Origin: Xenorhabdus yunnanensis | GTDB lineage: Bacteria > Pseudomonadota > Gammaproteobacteria > Enterobacterales > Enterobacteriaceae | DNA: 64,000 bases | Direction of reading: 5' to 3' | Assembly (NCBI RefSeq): GCF_028598805.1 | Contig: NZ_JAQRFI010000009.1 | Location: forward strand, 47,343 to 111,342 | Shown here: positions 47,987 to 57,405 of the stretch, piece by piece | How the letters are laid out: each line of letters opens with the position of its first letter | How positions within the stretch are numbered: position 1 is the first letter of the stretch | Made by a program: the position numbers and the translations under genes | The notes under the pieces: generated by a model | What the model was told of the DNA's origin: nothing | The model's database searches: none | What the model saw: the letters and a program-made list of their open reading frames with translations, nothing else

Positions 47987-49507
47987 TTAGAAACCTCGTT
48001 GCAGCACCTTATACTCATATTCTTTTGAGCTTAGTTGAGTTTGTAGTTGTGTTATAAGGGTAGTTTTCTGATTAAATTCATTGCAGATAAATAAGTCGAT
48101 CGCAGCATAGTGGTATTCAGGCCATGTATGTATCGTAAAATGTGATTCTGCTAATATTATCACACCACTGACTCCCCACGGTTCAAATTCATGAAAATGA
48201 TAAGTAACAATATTAAGGTTACATTCTTTAGCAACATCAAGAATGATTGATTCAATTGTAGAGATAGACTTTAATTTATTGCTATCACAATTTTTCATTT
48301 CTATTAAAATATGAGTGCCGAGTTGTTTGGTCTCAAATTTTTTATTAGTAGGTAAATTAATTTTTTCTTGACCACGATATTGAAATTTTATTCCACCGCA
48401 TTGATTACAACTCATTTCTATCAATTTTTCTATTGTTAATATACTTCTTTCATATCCAATTGTTATCATATTATGGCATGATTTATATTGATAAAACTTA
48501 ACGCGAGGATTAAGTTCGCCAGTATATATTTTGTTGGAATAAAAACTGTTTTTTGGAATTGTTGAGTATGTATTTTCTGTTACAGAAAGTACATAGAGAT
48601 CGCTTACATTACCGATAATACTTCCACCATGATATTGGTTGAATTGTGGATGAATATTTTTGATGAGTAGGTTTTGTTCATAGAATAATCTTTGTATTTC
48701 CCGGTGCTGTTCTGGTCTTTTTTGTCCAAATGATAGCAATATTTCACTATTTTCATTTTTAGAAAAACTGATTGCCCGTGATAAAAATAGTTTGAGTCCA
48801 CTTAAAGTATAGGGAGGGTCGGTCAAAATGATGTCAAATTTTTTTGTATATTCGTGAGAGTGTTTTAAATCTATGTATTCAGTATTAATAATAAAATCAT
48901 TTTGTTCTGATGCTGATTTTATAAAATTCAATAGTTCTTTATCTATATCCTTCACAAAAATATTTTGTGGATTATAGTGACCAAGTTTTTTGAATGCCAT
49001 CATTAGAGCTAAGGAGGTTAAATCATCATCACCTAGAAATAAAATCTTTTGCTTAAATATGCAGGGGTTATTAAGCAATAACATTACCCGACGTATCGAT
49101 GTTTCTAGTGTTGCGTGAGCTTGATCTAACATGACATTCACTTGTGGGCGACATTCGTATATGGGTTTCAATAATGTTGTTAGTTCAACTTCAAATTTCT
49201 TCTGGTTCTCACTTTCTGATAATGATATATATTGATGTGTATTAACAGTTTCATATCCAAGATGATTTTTTATGTATTTTATTCCTATCGGGTTTAGTTT
49301 AAAAATTCCTTTGTTATCAGCAAAGTTGAACTTTATTAATTCTTTTTTAAAGGCGGATATAATAGGAATAGGTAATCCACTTTTTAATGATAATGCTTTG
49401 CTTGATATATGATCACCTAAATATAGGTGTATTAATAATTTCTCTAATGCTTCAATAGGATGAGTTAATATCATGTTGTTTTTTATATAATGCAGAGTAT
49501 TATCCAT
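47987..49507 (-). CDS. Fusion of BpsA-type branched-chain polyamine synthase with S-adenosylmethionine decarboxylase
   Basis: 506 aa. Residues ~15-85 form the winged-helix N-terminus of BpsA. Residues ~110-345 are the aminopropyltransferase core of N4-bis(aminopropyl)spermidine synthase (DUF43 family): VMLDQAHATLETSIRRVM, the GDDD motif at 159-162, TDPPYTLSGLKLFLSRA at 229-245 and YHGGSIIGNVSDLY. A CNQCGG cysteine pair follows at 367-372. Residues ~395-506 are a whole class 1b AdoMet decarboxylase: GTHILIEMKNCD, cleavage site Glu454-Ser455 in ILAESHFTIHTWPE, His460 and Cys475, all expected catalytic residues kept. The decarboxylase would supply decarboxylated AdoMet directly to the aminopropyltransferase. 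BpsA is known from thermophiles, where it makes branched tetra- and pentaamines from spermidine; acceptor here unknown. Coupled to the tetR gene (8-bp overlap) and AT-rich, suggesting horizontal transfer. Confidence 0.9.
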   Translation of the reverse strand: MDNTLHYIKNNMILTHPIEALEKLLIHLYLGDHISSKALSLKSGLPIPIISAFKKELIKFNFADNKGIFKLNPIGIKYIKNHLGYETVNTHQYISLSESENQKKFEVELTTLLKPIYECRPQVNVMLDQAHATLETSIRRVMLLLNNPCIFKQKILFLGDDDLTSLALMMAFKKLGHYNPQNIFVKDIDKELLNFIKSASEQNDFIINTEYIDLKHSHEYTKKFDIILTDPPYTLSGLKLFLSRAISFSKNENSEILLSFGQKRPEQHREIQRLFYEQNLLIKNIHPQFNQYHGGSIIGNVSDLYVLSVTENTYSTIPKNSFYSNKIYTGELNPRVKFYQYKSCHNMITIGYERSILTIEKLIEMSCNQCGGIKFQYRGQEKINLPTNKKFETKQLGTHILIEMKNCDSNKLKSISTIESIILDVAKECNLNIVTYHFHEFEPWGVSGVIILAESHFTIHTWPEYHYAAIDLFICNEFNQKTTLITQLQTQLSSKEYEYKVLQRGF

Positions 49508-50024
49508 GATTATCTCTTTTGTTAGCCAATTCGATAAGATAATTAAAATGATTTTCTATTAATTCATTGGTTAAAATACCAGTTAGAGCCATTACAGTGA
49601 GCCCTTCTAGAACCAGAAAAACTTGTTCTGCTTGTTTTTGGTCAAAACCGGTCAATTGTGTAATCATTTGGATGTGAGACTGATATATTTCACATGCTAA
49701 ATGACTATCATCTTTTTGTGATTCTTGGATCATAAACTCATATCCAGCGACTCGGATGGTATCGCGAATATTCAATAATTCGTTTTTTTCTTTTTCTAAA
49801 TATTCTGAAAAAGTTTTAAATTTATTATCTAGCTGTTGTGAGTTAATTTGACGTATCAAGGCAATGAAAATTTCTTTAGTTGATTGGAAATAGCGATACA
49901 CTCCACCTCGGCTGATACCACACTCATTAATAATATCGGTCATTGTAACCTGACTATAACCTTTTCTAATAAAAACATTTAGTGATGATTTTATTATATC
50001 GCGTTGTGTTTTAAGTGATTTCAT
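49500..50024 (-). CDS. TetR-family repressor, coupled to the polyamine-synthase fusion gene
   Basis: 174 aa. N-terminal helix-turn-helix with the TetR signature (VTMTDIINECGISRGGVYRY) and a helical ligand-binding domain of the AcrR type. Its end overlaps the start of the fusion gene by 8 bp, so the two form an operon. A palindrome immediately upstream is a likely self-operator. Ligand unknown; a polyamine or related amine would make sense from context only. Confidence 0.9.
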   Translation of the reverse strand: MKSLKTQRDIIKSSLNVFIRKGYSQVTMTDIINECGISRGGVYRYFQSTKEIFIALIRQINSQQLDNKFKTFSEYLEKEKNELLNIRDTIRVAGYEFMIQESQKDDSHLACEIYQSHIQMITQLTGFDQKQAEQVFLVLEGLTVMALTGILTNELIENHFNYLIELANKRDNHG

Positions 50025-50034
50025 TTTTTATCCG

Positions 50035-50058
50035 AAAAGCGACATTTGTGTCGTTTTT
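50035..50058. promoter_or_regulatory. Palindrome before tetR, candidate operator
   Basis: AAAAGCGACA-TTTG-TGTCGTTTTT, a near-perfect inverted repeat (one mismatched pair) 11-34 bp upstream of the tetR ATG. A TTGAAA (minus strand, 50090-50085) with AT-rich -10 sequence lies just upstream, so binding here would block the operon promoter. Confidence 0.55.
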
Positions 50059-50223
50059 TATAATGTATATTAACTAGTTCTAACTTTCAATAAGTAATTT
50101 TTCTTAATGGGGTCAAATAACCATAACGTTTCACTTGAAATAATTTCTTATAAAATAGTAATTAAATTAAATCTGTTATTGAATTATTTATTCTAGAATT
50201 ATAATAATAAAATTAACACCAGC

Positions 50224-51111
50224 CTACCCAGAAAGTTTATCCTGATTTTGAAAAACCACCTCTGCCAAAAAATCAGCCACTTTGCGGATTCTGGGGGAAT
50301 GGGCCAAATCAGATTGAATCACAAGCCAGATAGGTTTATCTATGCCTAGGTCAGATGAAATACAAATAAGCCCGGAGTCATTGGCTGCAATATGAGGTAG
50401 CACAGCCAACCCCAGACCTGCATTTGCTGCTGCAATTTGAGTACATATGGATGTTGTTGCAACTGAAAGTGGACGCCCTTGTAGGGTTTGCTTAAGCCAA
50501 TTAACCGAAGGCAGTTGTGAATACTCATTTGTCCAGCCAATAAAATGAGCGTTATTGTATTCACCTCTAAATATACTGGCGGGGCAAGTAGCCAGATAGG
50601 TTTCACTTCCATAAAGGCCAAACCCCAAGATTCCTACTTGTCGGACATTAACATGACCTTGCTCTGGCCTAATGATTCGAAGTGCTAAATCAGCGTCACG
50701 GCGATGAAGATTTACAGAGTAGATATCAGTTGTGATTTCTAGCGTCAGATTTGGATAATTTTTCTGTAAGGCTGGCAAGTTTGGCATGATTAAATGATTG
50801 GCTAATGTTTCGAGTGTTGCAAAACGTACACTTCCTGCAATAGTTGCTCGTATATCGGCTTCAAACAGAAATGAACTTGCTGCTATCTCCATGTTCTTGG
50901 CTTTTTCCAATAGTTCTGCGCCATCTTCCGTTAGCCGATAACCTGCCTGATGCCGCAGAAATAACGGCATTCCGAAGGTATTTTCCAAGCGTTCGATTTT
51001 TCTTGAGACTGTTGCCACACCAATGCCAAGAAGCTCGGCTGCTTTACTTATAGTACCCGTCCGCGCAACAACTAAGAATATTCGGATGTCATCCCAAATA
51101 AGTGATTGCAT
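50224..51111 (-). CDS. LysR-family transcriptional regulator
   Basis: 295 aa. N-terminal winged helix-turn-helix (IRIFLVVARTGTISKAAELL, VATVSRKIERLE) and a substrate-binding domain. ATG 51111 (MQSLIWDDIRIF) is the family start; 28 extra upstream codons are in frame but overlap the divergent gene's leader. Divergent from a DMT exporter gene, the usual arrangement for a LysR regulator and its target. Confidence 0.9.
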   Translation of the reverse strand: MQSLIWDDIRIFLVVARTGTISKAAELLGIGVATVSRKIERLENTFGMPLFLRHQAGYRLTEDGAELLEKAKNMEIAASSFLFEADIRATIAGSVRFATLETLANHLIMPNLPALQKNYPNLTLEITTDIYSVNLHRRDADLALRIIRPEQGHVNVRQVGILGFGLYGSETYLATCPASIFRGEYNNAHFIGWTNEYSQLPSVNWLKQTLQGRPLSVATTSICTQIAAANAGLGLAVLPHIAANDSGLICISSDLGIDKPIWLVIQSDLAHSPRIRKVADFLAEVVFQNQDKLSG

Positions 51112-51239
51112 AGTATAGTTTCCATTTATGAAAAATTGATTACCAATATTGCCTAAATATTTCAATTTTGAAAGATGCCACAATGATTTTGCCAAAGATC
51201 ACTCTGCTTGAAATAAATCAAAAAATTAAGGTAATGAGT

Positions 51240-52163
51240 ATGAAGACAACACCACAGTTAGCAATTGTGCTTACGTTAATTGCAACATTCTTTTGGGGAT
51301 CAAATTTTCAGGTAACAAAATTTGCGCTTGCGAGCTTGCCACCATGGACGGCTTCTGTTGAACGTTTTTTCTATGCGGTTATCTGTATTTTTATTTTTTT
51401 GGCATGGAAAGAGGGGATTCACAGCAAGGTTTTGAAAAAAAACTGGTGTGCATTTATTGTTCTTGGTGCGATTGGTGTAGCGGGGTTTAATGGTGCGTTT
51501 TTTGTCGGCCTGCAAAGTTCAAATCCAGTCACGGCTGCTCTGATTGTGGCAACGACTCCTATTTCTGCCAATATTATGGAAGCTATTATATATCGTCGGT
51601 TGCCTGAATTTATGCGTATAACAGGTATGGTTATTAGCTTGCTGGGTGTTGCTTTAGTCATTACCAATGGTCAATTGGTTTTGGGTGGTGAAGTTCAGGT
51701 GGCAACTGGAGACATAATGATTTTTATGGGAAGTCTTGGTTGGTCAATTTATACAGTAGGAATACGGGTATTTGTCAAAGATGCGACGCCTCTGGAGGTT
51801 ACTAGTTGGACAATGCTTTTCGGTGCGATTATATTGGTGTTTATTGCGCTTTTTGTTGAATCACCGATCATTGCATTATCTTCCGGAACATTTGAAAGCC
51901 ATCTGGCTTGTATCTATATAGGTATTGGTGGTTCAACTATTGCCTATCTTTTTTGGAATATGGGTGTTGCTATTCGTGGAGCTGGAAAGACGGCGATATT
52001 TTTTAACTTTGTTCCTATTTTTGCACTTATTATACAGATAATGATGGGAGACGTACCTATTTGGTCACAATTGATTGGTATTGTTATGACTATTGTGGGA
52101 GTACTCTTAGGGCTGGGGAGTATTACAGTGGGCAAGCTATTTAAAGGTATTTTAAGAAATTAA
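51240..52163 (+). CDS. EamA/DMT-superfamily exporter
   Basis: 307 aa with ten transmembrane helices in two EamA repeats (FFWGSNFQVTKFALASLPPW, later GSTIAYLFWNMGVAIRGAGK). Probably exports a metabolite or amino-acid-like compound. ATG 51240 has AAGG 8 bases upstream; ATG 51234 is too close to it. Paired with the divergent LysR gene. Confidence 0.9.
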   Translation: MKTTPQLAIVLTLIATFFWGSNFQVTKFALASLPPWTASVERFFYAVICIFIFLAWKEGIHSKVLKKNWCAFIVLGAIGVAGFNGAFFVGLQSSNPVTAALIVATTPISANIMEAIIYRRLPEFMRITGMVISLLGVALVITNGQLVLGGEVQVATGDIMIFMGSLGWSIYTVGIRVFVKDATPLEVTSWTMLFGAIILVFIALFVESPIIALSSGTFESHLACIYIGIGGSTIAYLFWNMGVAIRGAGKTAIFFNFVPIFALIIQIMMGDVPIWSQLIGIVMTIVGVLLGLGSITVGKLFKGILRN

Positions 52164-52195
52164 TAGCTGCAATAGATAACTGTGTAATTAGTTAA

Positions 52196-52233
52196 TGACA
52201 TTACAGGGAGATGTTGACTTCCCTGTAATGTCA
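52196..52233. terminator. Long hairpin after the DMT exporter
   Basis: A perfect 14-bp stem TGACATTACAGGGA / TCCCTGTAATGTCA with a 10-base loop. The T-tract after it is weak, but position and strength suit a terminator. Confidence 0.75.
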
Positions 52234-52440
52234 GGTTTATATAAAATTAACTTATAATGCAAATTCACCAAGAAAAATAGTCATTTTATTCTGACCACTT
52301 TCCGGTTGTCTTTTTTCCTATTTAAAGAGAAAAATGTGTTATTGCTAAATTTATTGGCGATATCCAGTTAATGATTATTGATAAAAATAAAAACTGACAT
52401 ACAATCATCATGGTAACTAATTTATTAGTGGAGAACTGGT

Positions 52441-52812
52441 ATGGAAAAATTTACTGATAAATTAATTAGCCTTGACCGATTTCTCTTACGGATGCTGCGC
52501 TTTCTTTTACATGCATTCATTATCTTCCTGATCGGTATTATTCCTGGTGTATTGGGTTTTTTCTTGATTGAAAGCCACGCTATTTCTGATGCAATATTGA
52601 ATTCTGTCTCAATGATTGGAACACAAAACTTGCATATTGAGCCAGTCAGTACTCTGGGGAAATATTTTGCTGCGATTTATGGATTATTCCTTCAGGCTAT
52701 CTTTTTTATCGCAATTGGGATGGTAGTAACACCTTTTGTTCACCGAATACTACACAGTTGGCATATTGATGATGAAGAAGAAGAGAGTAATGAGGATGTG
52801 AAAGATAAATAA
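52441..52812 (+). CDS. Small inner-membrane protein with a channel-like helix-loop-helix
   Basis: 123 aa. Two hydrophobic segments (~22-44 and ~82-103) flank a re-entrant-looking stretch DAILNSVSMIGTQNLHIEP then STLGKYFAAIYGLF, which in spacing resembles the pore and second helix of two-TM potassium channels, though the TVGYGD filter is replaced by MIGTQN. C-terminal tail very acidic (DDEEEESNEDVKDK). Function not known. Confidence 0.7.
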   Translation: MEKFTDKLISLDRFLLRMLRFLLHAFIIFLIGIIPGVLGFFLIESHAISDAILNSVSMIGTQNLHIEPVSTLGKYFAAIYGLFLQAIFFIAIGMVVTPFVHRILHSWHIDDEEEESNEDVKDK

Positions 52813-52988
52813 TTTATTTTTTCCTATCAAGCAGCAGCTTGAAAACTACAGGACATATTTGTATGGATCTACTAGAAATAAGATAATCATTGTGGTTCAT
52901 ATGGCGTTTTTGGTGAAGCATGGTGATCGATTTGTTCAATCTCAGATATAACATTTTCCCTATAAATTTATTACAGCTAGAGAGTGAG

Positions 52989-53393
52989 ATGATGAATCAA
53001 GGTCGTTGTTTATGTGGTGCTGTGGAAGTAAAAACTAATCAAAGTATTGAAGATATTAATGTGTGCCATTGTGAGATGTGCCAAAAATGGAATGGTGGTC
53101 CATTTTTATCCGTAGACTGTAAAGGTGGCTTAAAAATAGAAGGAGCTGAAAATATATCAACATTTTCATCGTCCGAATGGGCGGAGCGCGCTTTCTGTAA
53201 AAAATGCGGCACACATCTTTTCTACCATTTACATCATCCAAGTGCTTATTATGTTCCGATTGCTTTGTTTGGAAATAATCATTCAAGTAAATTATCTCGT
53301 CAAATTTATGTGGACAGTAAACCCGCATATTATAACTTTGTTGAAAAGACGCCTATGCTGACTAAAGAAGATATTCTTAACTTATTTAAATAA
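52989..53393 (+). CDS. GFA-family (glutathione-dependent formaldehyde-activating-like) zinc protein
   Basis: 134 aa. Zinc-binding cysteines as in the GFA family: GRCLCGAV, NVCHCEMCQK and AFCKKCGTHLFYH. Family members bind zinc through seven cysteines; most have no proven function. Start ATG 52989 or 52992. Lies between the membrane-protein gene and a strong hairpin. Confidence 0.88.
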   Translation: MMNQGRCLCGAVEVKTNQSIEDINVCHCEMCQKWNGGPFLSVDCKGGLKIEGAENISTFSSSEWAERAFCKKCGTHLFYHLHHPSAYYVPIALFGNNHSSKLSRQIYVDSKPAYYNFVEKTPMLTKEDILNLFK

Positions 53394-53760
53394 TTGCTGC
53401 AATATGAGGGAAATATCACCCTCATATTGTTCTGGATATAAAATATATTGTTATGACTAACATAGAACTATGTTTTTTTTAAAAAAAATTAAACAAAATT
53501 TTCTGGTTATCTATTTAATAATAATAAATTATTAAGGGTGTTTACTTTGTTGATATGTAACAATTTTCTTTCTGTTTTGCATTAATGTTAGTATAATCTG
53601 TTACCTCATCCAAAAGGTTTTGATATCACTCGAGAGAAGATGTTGTCTTCTTTCAGTTTATTTTATTAAAATCATAAAGATAAATTCAGCGTGTCCGCTT
53701 GGTTTTGGAATTATTAATTTATCATTATTTGAGTGGGTATTACGTTAGTGGAGATGTTGT
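53394..53760 (+). other. Intergenic region before uvrY, with terminator at its start
   Basis: 367 bp, AT-rich, no gene. At its beginning an 11-bp perfect hairpin CAATATGAGGG / CCCTCATATTG (53400-53429) ends the GFA gene. The remainder must carry the uvrY promoter; a TATAAT near 53592 lacks a clear -35. Confidence 0.6.
53400..53429 (+). terminator. Intrinsic terminator of the GFA-family gene
   Basis: Perfect 11-bp stem with an 8-base loop, 6 bp after the stop codon; followed by TTCTGG rather than a long T-tract. Confidence 0.75.
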
Positions 53761-54420
53761 TTGATTAATGTTTTATTAGTTGATGACCATGAGCTGGTTC
53801 GTATTGGTGTGAAAGGTATCCTTGATGATGTAAGGGGTATTAAAGTCGTAGGAGAAGCCAGCAGTGGGGAAGATGCGGTCAGATGGTGTAGATCAAACAG
53901 CCCAGATGTTGTCATTATGGATATGGGAATGCCCGGCATAGGGGGGCTGGAAGCAGCTAAGAAAATCATCCGTTATTCACCTAACACACGGGTGATTATG
54001 CTAACTATCCACACTGAAAGTTCTCTGCCTACGAAAGTGATGCAGGCAGGGATCAGGGGATATTTGAGCAAAGCTGCAACTCCTCAGGATATGATCAATG
54101 CAATTCGGGTTGTTTATGCAGGACAGCGCTACATTTCCCCGGATATTGCCCAGCAGATGGCGCTTAATCAGTTATCTCCCCAAAAAGAAAACCCACTGGA
54201 TGAACTTTCAGAGCGGGAATTACAGATCATGACAATGATAACTCAAGGGCGCAAAGTTAATGAAATTTCCACGTTACTTAACCTGAGTCCAAAAACAGTG
54301 AATAGCTACCGTTATAGAATGTTTGGTAAGCTAAACATCAAAGGTGATGTAGAATTAACCCATATGGCGATACGTTGTGGATTGCTTGATGCACAAAATA
54401 TGGTCACTCGCGGTGAGTAA
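53761..54420 (+). CDS. uvrY: Response regulator UvrY (SirA/GacA)
   Basis: 219 aa response regulator of the BarA-UvrY system that drives Csr small RNAs. Receiver domain MINVLLVDDHELVR with the phospho-acceptor Asp in VVIMDMGMPGIGG, and C-terminal LuxR-type helix-turn-helix (LSERELQIMTMITQGRKVNE, NLSPKTVNSYRYRMFGKL). It begins with TTG 53761, supported by GGAG 7 bases upstream and by exact agreement with the MINVLLVDDHELVR start of E. coli. Followed by uvrC, as in enteric bacteria. Confidence 0.97.
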   Translation: MINVLLVDDHELVRIGVKGILDDVRGIKVVGEASSGEDAVRWCRSNSPDVVIMDMGMPGIGGLEAAKKIIRYSPNTRVIMLTIHTESSLPTKVMQAGIRGYLSKAATPQDMINAIRVVYAGQRYISPDIAQQMALNQLSPQKENPLDELSERELQIMTMITQGRKVNEISTLLNLSPKTVNSYRYRMFGKLNIKGDVELTHMAIRCGLLDAQNMVTRGE

Positions 54421-54443
54421 TAAGATTTGATGGGTGATAAGTC

Positions 54444-56276
54444 GTGGCGGATCTATTTAATTCAAAGGTATTTTTAAAAACAGTCACCAGTCAGCCGGGT
54501 GTCTACCGTATGTATGATGCTACTGGCGCAGTGATCTATATTGGTAAGGCCAAAGATCTAAAAAAACGGCTATCTAGCTATTTTCGGGTACAAGTCAGCA
54601 GTCGTAAGACAGAATCATTGGTAAAAAATATCGTTCAGATAGACGTCACTGTTACCCACACAGAGACAGAAGCACTCCTGCTCGAACACAACTATATCAA
54701 GCTGTACCAGCCTCGTTACAATGTATTATTGAGAGATGATAAATCTTATCCTTATATTTTCTTGAGTAGTGATATTCATCCCCGCCTAACCTTATACCGT
54801 GGAGCCAAGCATGCGAAGGGCGAATACTTCGGCCCATTCCCTAACTCTCATGCAGTACGTGATACTTTGGTTTTATTGCAGAAACTATTTCCTATTCGAC
54901 AATGTGAAGACAGTGTGTATCGCAATCGTTCAAGGCCTTGTTTGCAATATCAGATTGGGCGCTGTCTTGCCCCTTGCGTTAAAGGATTCGTAACGGATAA
55001 AGAATATCAGCAGCAAGTTGAATACGTCCGTTTGTTTTTGGCGGGAAAAGATCAGCAAGTATTAAGTAAGCTGGTTGGAAAAATGGAAAAAGCGAGTCAA
55101 CAGCTAAAATTTGAAGAAGCTGCCCGTTATCGCGATCAGATCCAAGCAGTACGGCAAGTCACTGAACGTCAATTTGTTTTTGGAGAAGGTGATGATCTTG
55201 ATGTTATCAGTGTCGCTTTTGAGGCGGGGATGGCTTGCGTGCATGTCTTATTTATTCGTCAGGGAAAAATATTGGGTAGCCGAAGTTACTATCCCAAAAT
55301 TCCGGTAGATACGATGTTAGATGAAGTAGTACAAACTTTCCTTGGTCAATTCTATCTTCAGGGAAGTCAAAATAGGACGTTGCCGACAGAAATTTTATTG
55401 GATTTTGCATTACCAGAAAAAGAACTGTTGGAAGCCTCACTTTCTGAATTATCGGGCAGAAAAATCTATATCCAAGCCCGGCCAAGAGGTGCTAGGGCGC
55501 GTTACCTAAAATTGGCTCGTACCAATGCTGCAACAGCCTTGATTACTAAACTTTCTCAACAATCGACAATTCATCAGCGATTAGAATCACTGACCATGTT
55601 TGTAGGACTGGAAAAAATCCAACGTATGGAGTGTTTTGACATTAGTCATACGATGGGTGAACAAACCGTTGCATCTTGCGTTGTTTTTGATGGTAATGGC
55701 CCGGTTCGTGCAGAATACCGACGCTATAACATCACAGGTATCACTCCGGGAGATGATTATGCTGCGATGAATCAAGTCTTGCATCGTCGATATAGTAAAG
55801 TTATTGATCAGACAAAAATCCCGGACATTATCTTTATTGATGGTGGAAAAGGGCAGCTTGCACAAGCGATTGAAGTTTTCGATTCTCTGGAGGTTGAATG
55901 GAATAAAAAGCATCCTAAGCTGGTTGGAGTTGCGAAGGGCAGTGATCGTAAGGCTGGATTGGAAACTTTGTTTTTTGAAGCGGAAGGTGAGGGGATGGCA
56001 CTTCCTCCTGATTCACCTGCGTTACATGTTATTCAACATATTCGTGACGAATCTCACAACCATGCCATTACAGGACATCGTCAGCGTCGAGAAAAAGTGA
56101 AAAAGACCAGTACACTGGAGTCGATAGACGGTATTGGGCCAAAACGCAGACAAATGTTATTAAAATATATGGGTGGATTGCAGCCTTTACGCAACGCAAG
56201 TGTAGAAGAGATCGCAAAAGTGCCTTCTATTTCTTATGCGTTGGCAGAAAAAATCTATAATGCGTTGAAACAGTAA
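54444..56276 (+). CDS. uvrC: Excinuclease ABC subunit C
   Basis: 610 aa nucleotide-excision-repair nuclease that makes both incisions. N-terminal GIY-YIG domain ([20 protein letters not shown]), UVR motif, RNase H-like C-terminal nuclease ([33 protein letters not shown]) and tandem HhH at the end ([18 protein letters not shown]). Start GTG 54444 ([12 protein letters not shown]) fits the family. Lies 23 bp after uvrY. Confidence 0.98.
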   Translation: MADLFNSKVFLKTVTSQPGVYRMYDATGAVIYIGKAKDLKKRLSSYFRVQVSSRKTESLVKNIVQIDVTVTHTETEALLLEHNYIKLYQPRYNVLLRDDKSYPYIFLSSDIHPRLTLYRGAKHAKGEYFGPFPNSHAVRDTLVLLQKLFPIRQCEDSVYRNRSRPCLQYQIGRCLAPCVKGFVTDKEYQQQVEYVRLFLAGKDQQVLSKLVGKMEKASQQLKFEEAARYRDQIQAVRQVTERQFVFGEGDDLDVISVAFEAGMACVHVLFIRQGKILGSRSYYPKIPVDTMLDEVVQTFLGQFYLQGSQNRTLPTEILLDFALPEKELLEASLSELSGRKIYIQARPRGARARYLKLARTNAATALITKLSQQSTIHQRLESLTMFVGLEKIQRMECFDISHTMGEQTVASCVVFDGNGPVRAEYRRYNITGITPGDDYAAMNQVLHRRYSKVIDQTKIPDIIFIDGGKGQLAQAIEVFDSLEVEWNKKHPKLVGVAKGSDRKAGLETLFFEAEGEGMALPPDSPALHVIQHIRDESHNHAITGHRQRREKVKKTSTLESIDGIGPKRRQMLLKYMGGLQPLRNASVEEIAKVPSISYALAEKIYNALKQ

Positions 56277-56332
56277 GAGTATTGATGCACCATATTAACA
56301 AACTTTACATGGCCAGATAATTACGAAGCATT

Positions 56333-56881
56333 ATGCAATTAAATATTCCAACATGGCTTACTCTGTTCCGTATTGCCTTAATTCCATTCTTTGTCTTGGC
56401 ATTTTACCTGCCATTTCAATGGGCACCGGAGTTGTGTGCCATTATCTTTATTATTGCCGCTGCAACAGATTGGTTTGATGGTTTTCTTGCCCGTTTGTGG
56501 AAACAGACAACGCGTTTTGGTGCATTTCTTGATCCGGTGGCGGATAAAGTTATGGTTGCTACTGCGTTGGTACTAATTGCAGAACATTACCACACATGGT
56601 GGATTACATTGCCTGCGGCAACGATGATTGCACGTGAGATCATCATATCCTCCCTGCGTGAGTGGATGGCAGAATTAGGAAAACGCAGTAATGTAGCTGT
56701 TTCTTGGATGGGGAAAATAAAAACCACAGCACAAATGGCGGCATTGGTTGCCTTATTATGGCGTCCTTGTACTGAGTTTGAAGTGGGGGGATTCATCTTA
56801 TTATATGCTGCTGCGGTCCTGACGTTCTGGTCAATGTTTCAATATTTGAGCGCTGCATGGGATGATTTGCGTGAAGGTTGA
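56333..56881 (+). CDS. pgsA: CDP-diacylglycerol-glycerol-3-phosphate 3-phosphatidyltransferase
   Basis: 182 aa membrane enzyme making phosphatidylglycerol phosphate. CDP-alcohol phosphatidyltransferase motif D-G-x2-A-R-x8-G-x3-D-x3-D visible as [12 protein letters not shown]...[12 protein letters not shown]. Length equals E. coli PgsA (182 aa). In the conserved uvrY-uvrC-pgsA-tRNA order. Confidence 0.97.
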   Translation: MQLNIPTWLTLFRIALIPFFVLAFYLPFQWAPELCAIIFIIAAATDWFDGFLARLWKQTTRFGAFLDPVADKVMVATALVLIAEHYHTWWITLPAATMIAREIIISSLREWMAELGKRSNVAVSWMGKIKTTAQMAALVALLWRPCTEFEVGGFILLYAAAVLTFWSMFQYLSAAWDDLREG

Positions 56882-56931
56882 TCGAAGTGGCGCAAAAATC
56901 ATCTAACGAACGAGTTTTATAAATAATTGTG

Positions 56932-56959
56932 TTGACTCATTTCGTGAAATAAGTAGAAT
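56932..56959 (+). promoter_or_regulatory. Promoter of the Gly-Cys-Leu tRNA operon
   Basis: TTGACT (56932-56937), 16-base spacer, TAGAAT (56954-56959), followed by a GC-containing discriminator (GCAACGC), as in stable-RNA promoters under stringent control. Confidence 0.8.
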
Positions 56960-57025
56960 GCAACGCATCGAATGGCACATGAGGTTTACGAAACTAATTA
57001 AGTAAATCAAGCAGTTCGAAGAAAA

Positions 57026-57101
<76 letters not shown>

Positions 57102-57106
57102 AAAAA

Positions 57107-57180
57107 GGCGCGTTGGCAGAGTGGCCATGCAGCGGATTGCAAATCCGTTAACCTCGGTTCGACTCCGGGACGCGCCTCCA
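57107..57180 (+). tRNA. cysT: tRNA-Cys (GCA)
   Basis: 74 nt, acceptor arms GGCGCGT/ACGCGCC with encoded CCA; anticodon loop TTGCAAA between CGGA and TCCG; 5 bp after tRNA-Gly. Confidence 0.98.
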
Positions 57181-57186
57181 AATTCA

Positions 57187-57273
57187 GCCCAGGTGGTGAA
57201 ATCGGTAGACACAAGGGATTTAAAATCCCTCGGCTGTAAGGCTGTGCGGGTTCAAGTCCCGCCCTGGGCACCA
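57187..57273 (+). tRNA. leuZ: tRNA-Leu (UAA)
   Basis: 87 nt class II tRNA with a long variable arm; anticodon loop TTTAAAA between GGGAT and ATCCC; CCA encoded. Its 3' end faces the prophage and is a common integration site in enteric bacteria. Confidence 0.97.
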
Positions 57274-57315
57274 TATAAAAACTTGCTTAAGTATCAGCGA
57301 GTTAGCGTTAAGAAA

Positions 57316-57340
57316 AAGCCACCTTTAAGGTGGCTTTTTT
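57316..57340 (+). terminator. Terminator of the tRNA operon
   Basis: AAGCCACCTT / AAGGTGGCTT stem with a very short loop, followed by a run of T. Confidence 0.92.
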
Positions 57341-57405
57341 ATGACTCAAATCACCTTTCACTATTTGTTCACTATATCTTTTCACTATATTTCTTGGCCT
57401 CCAAT

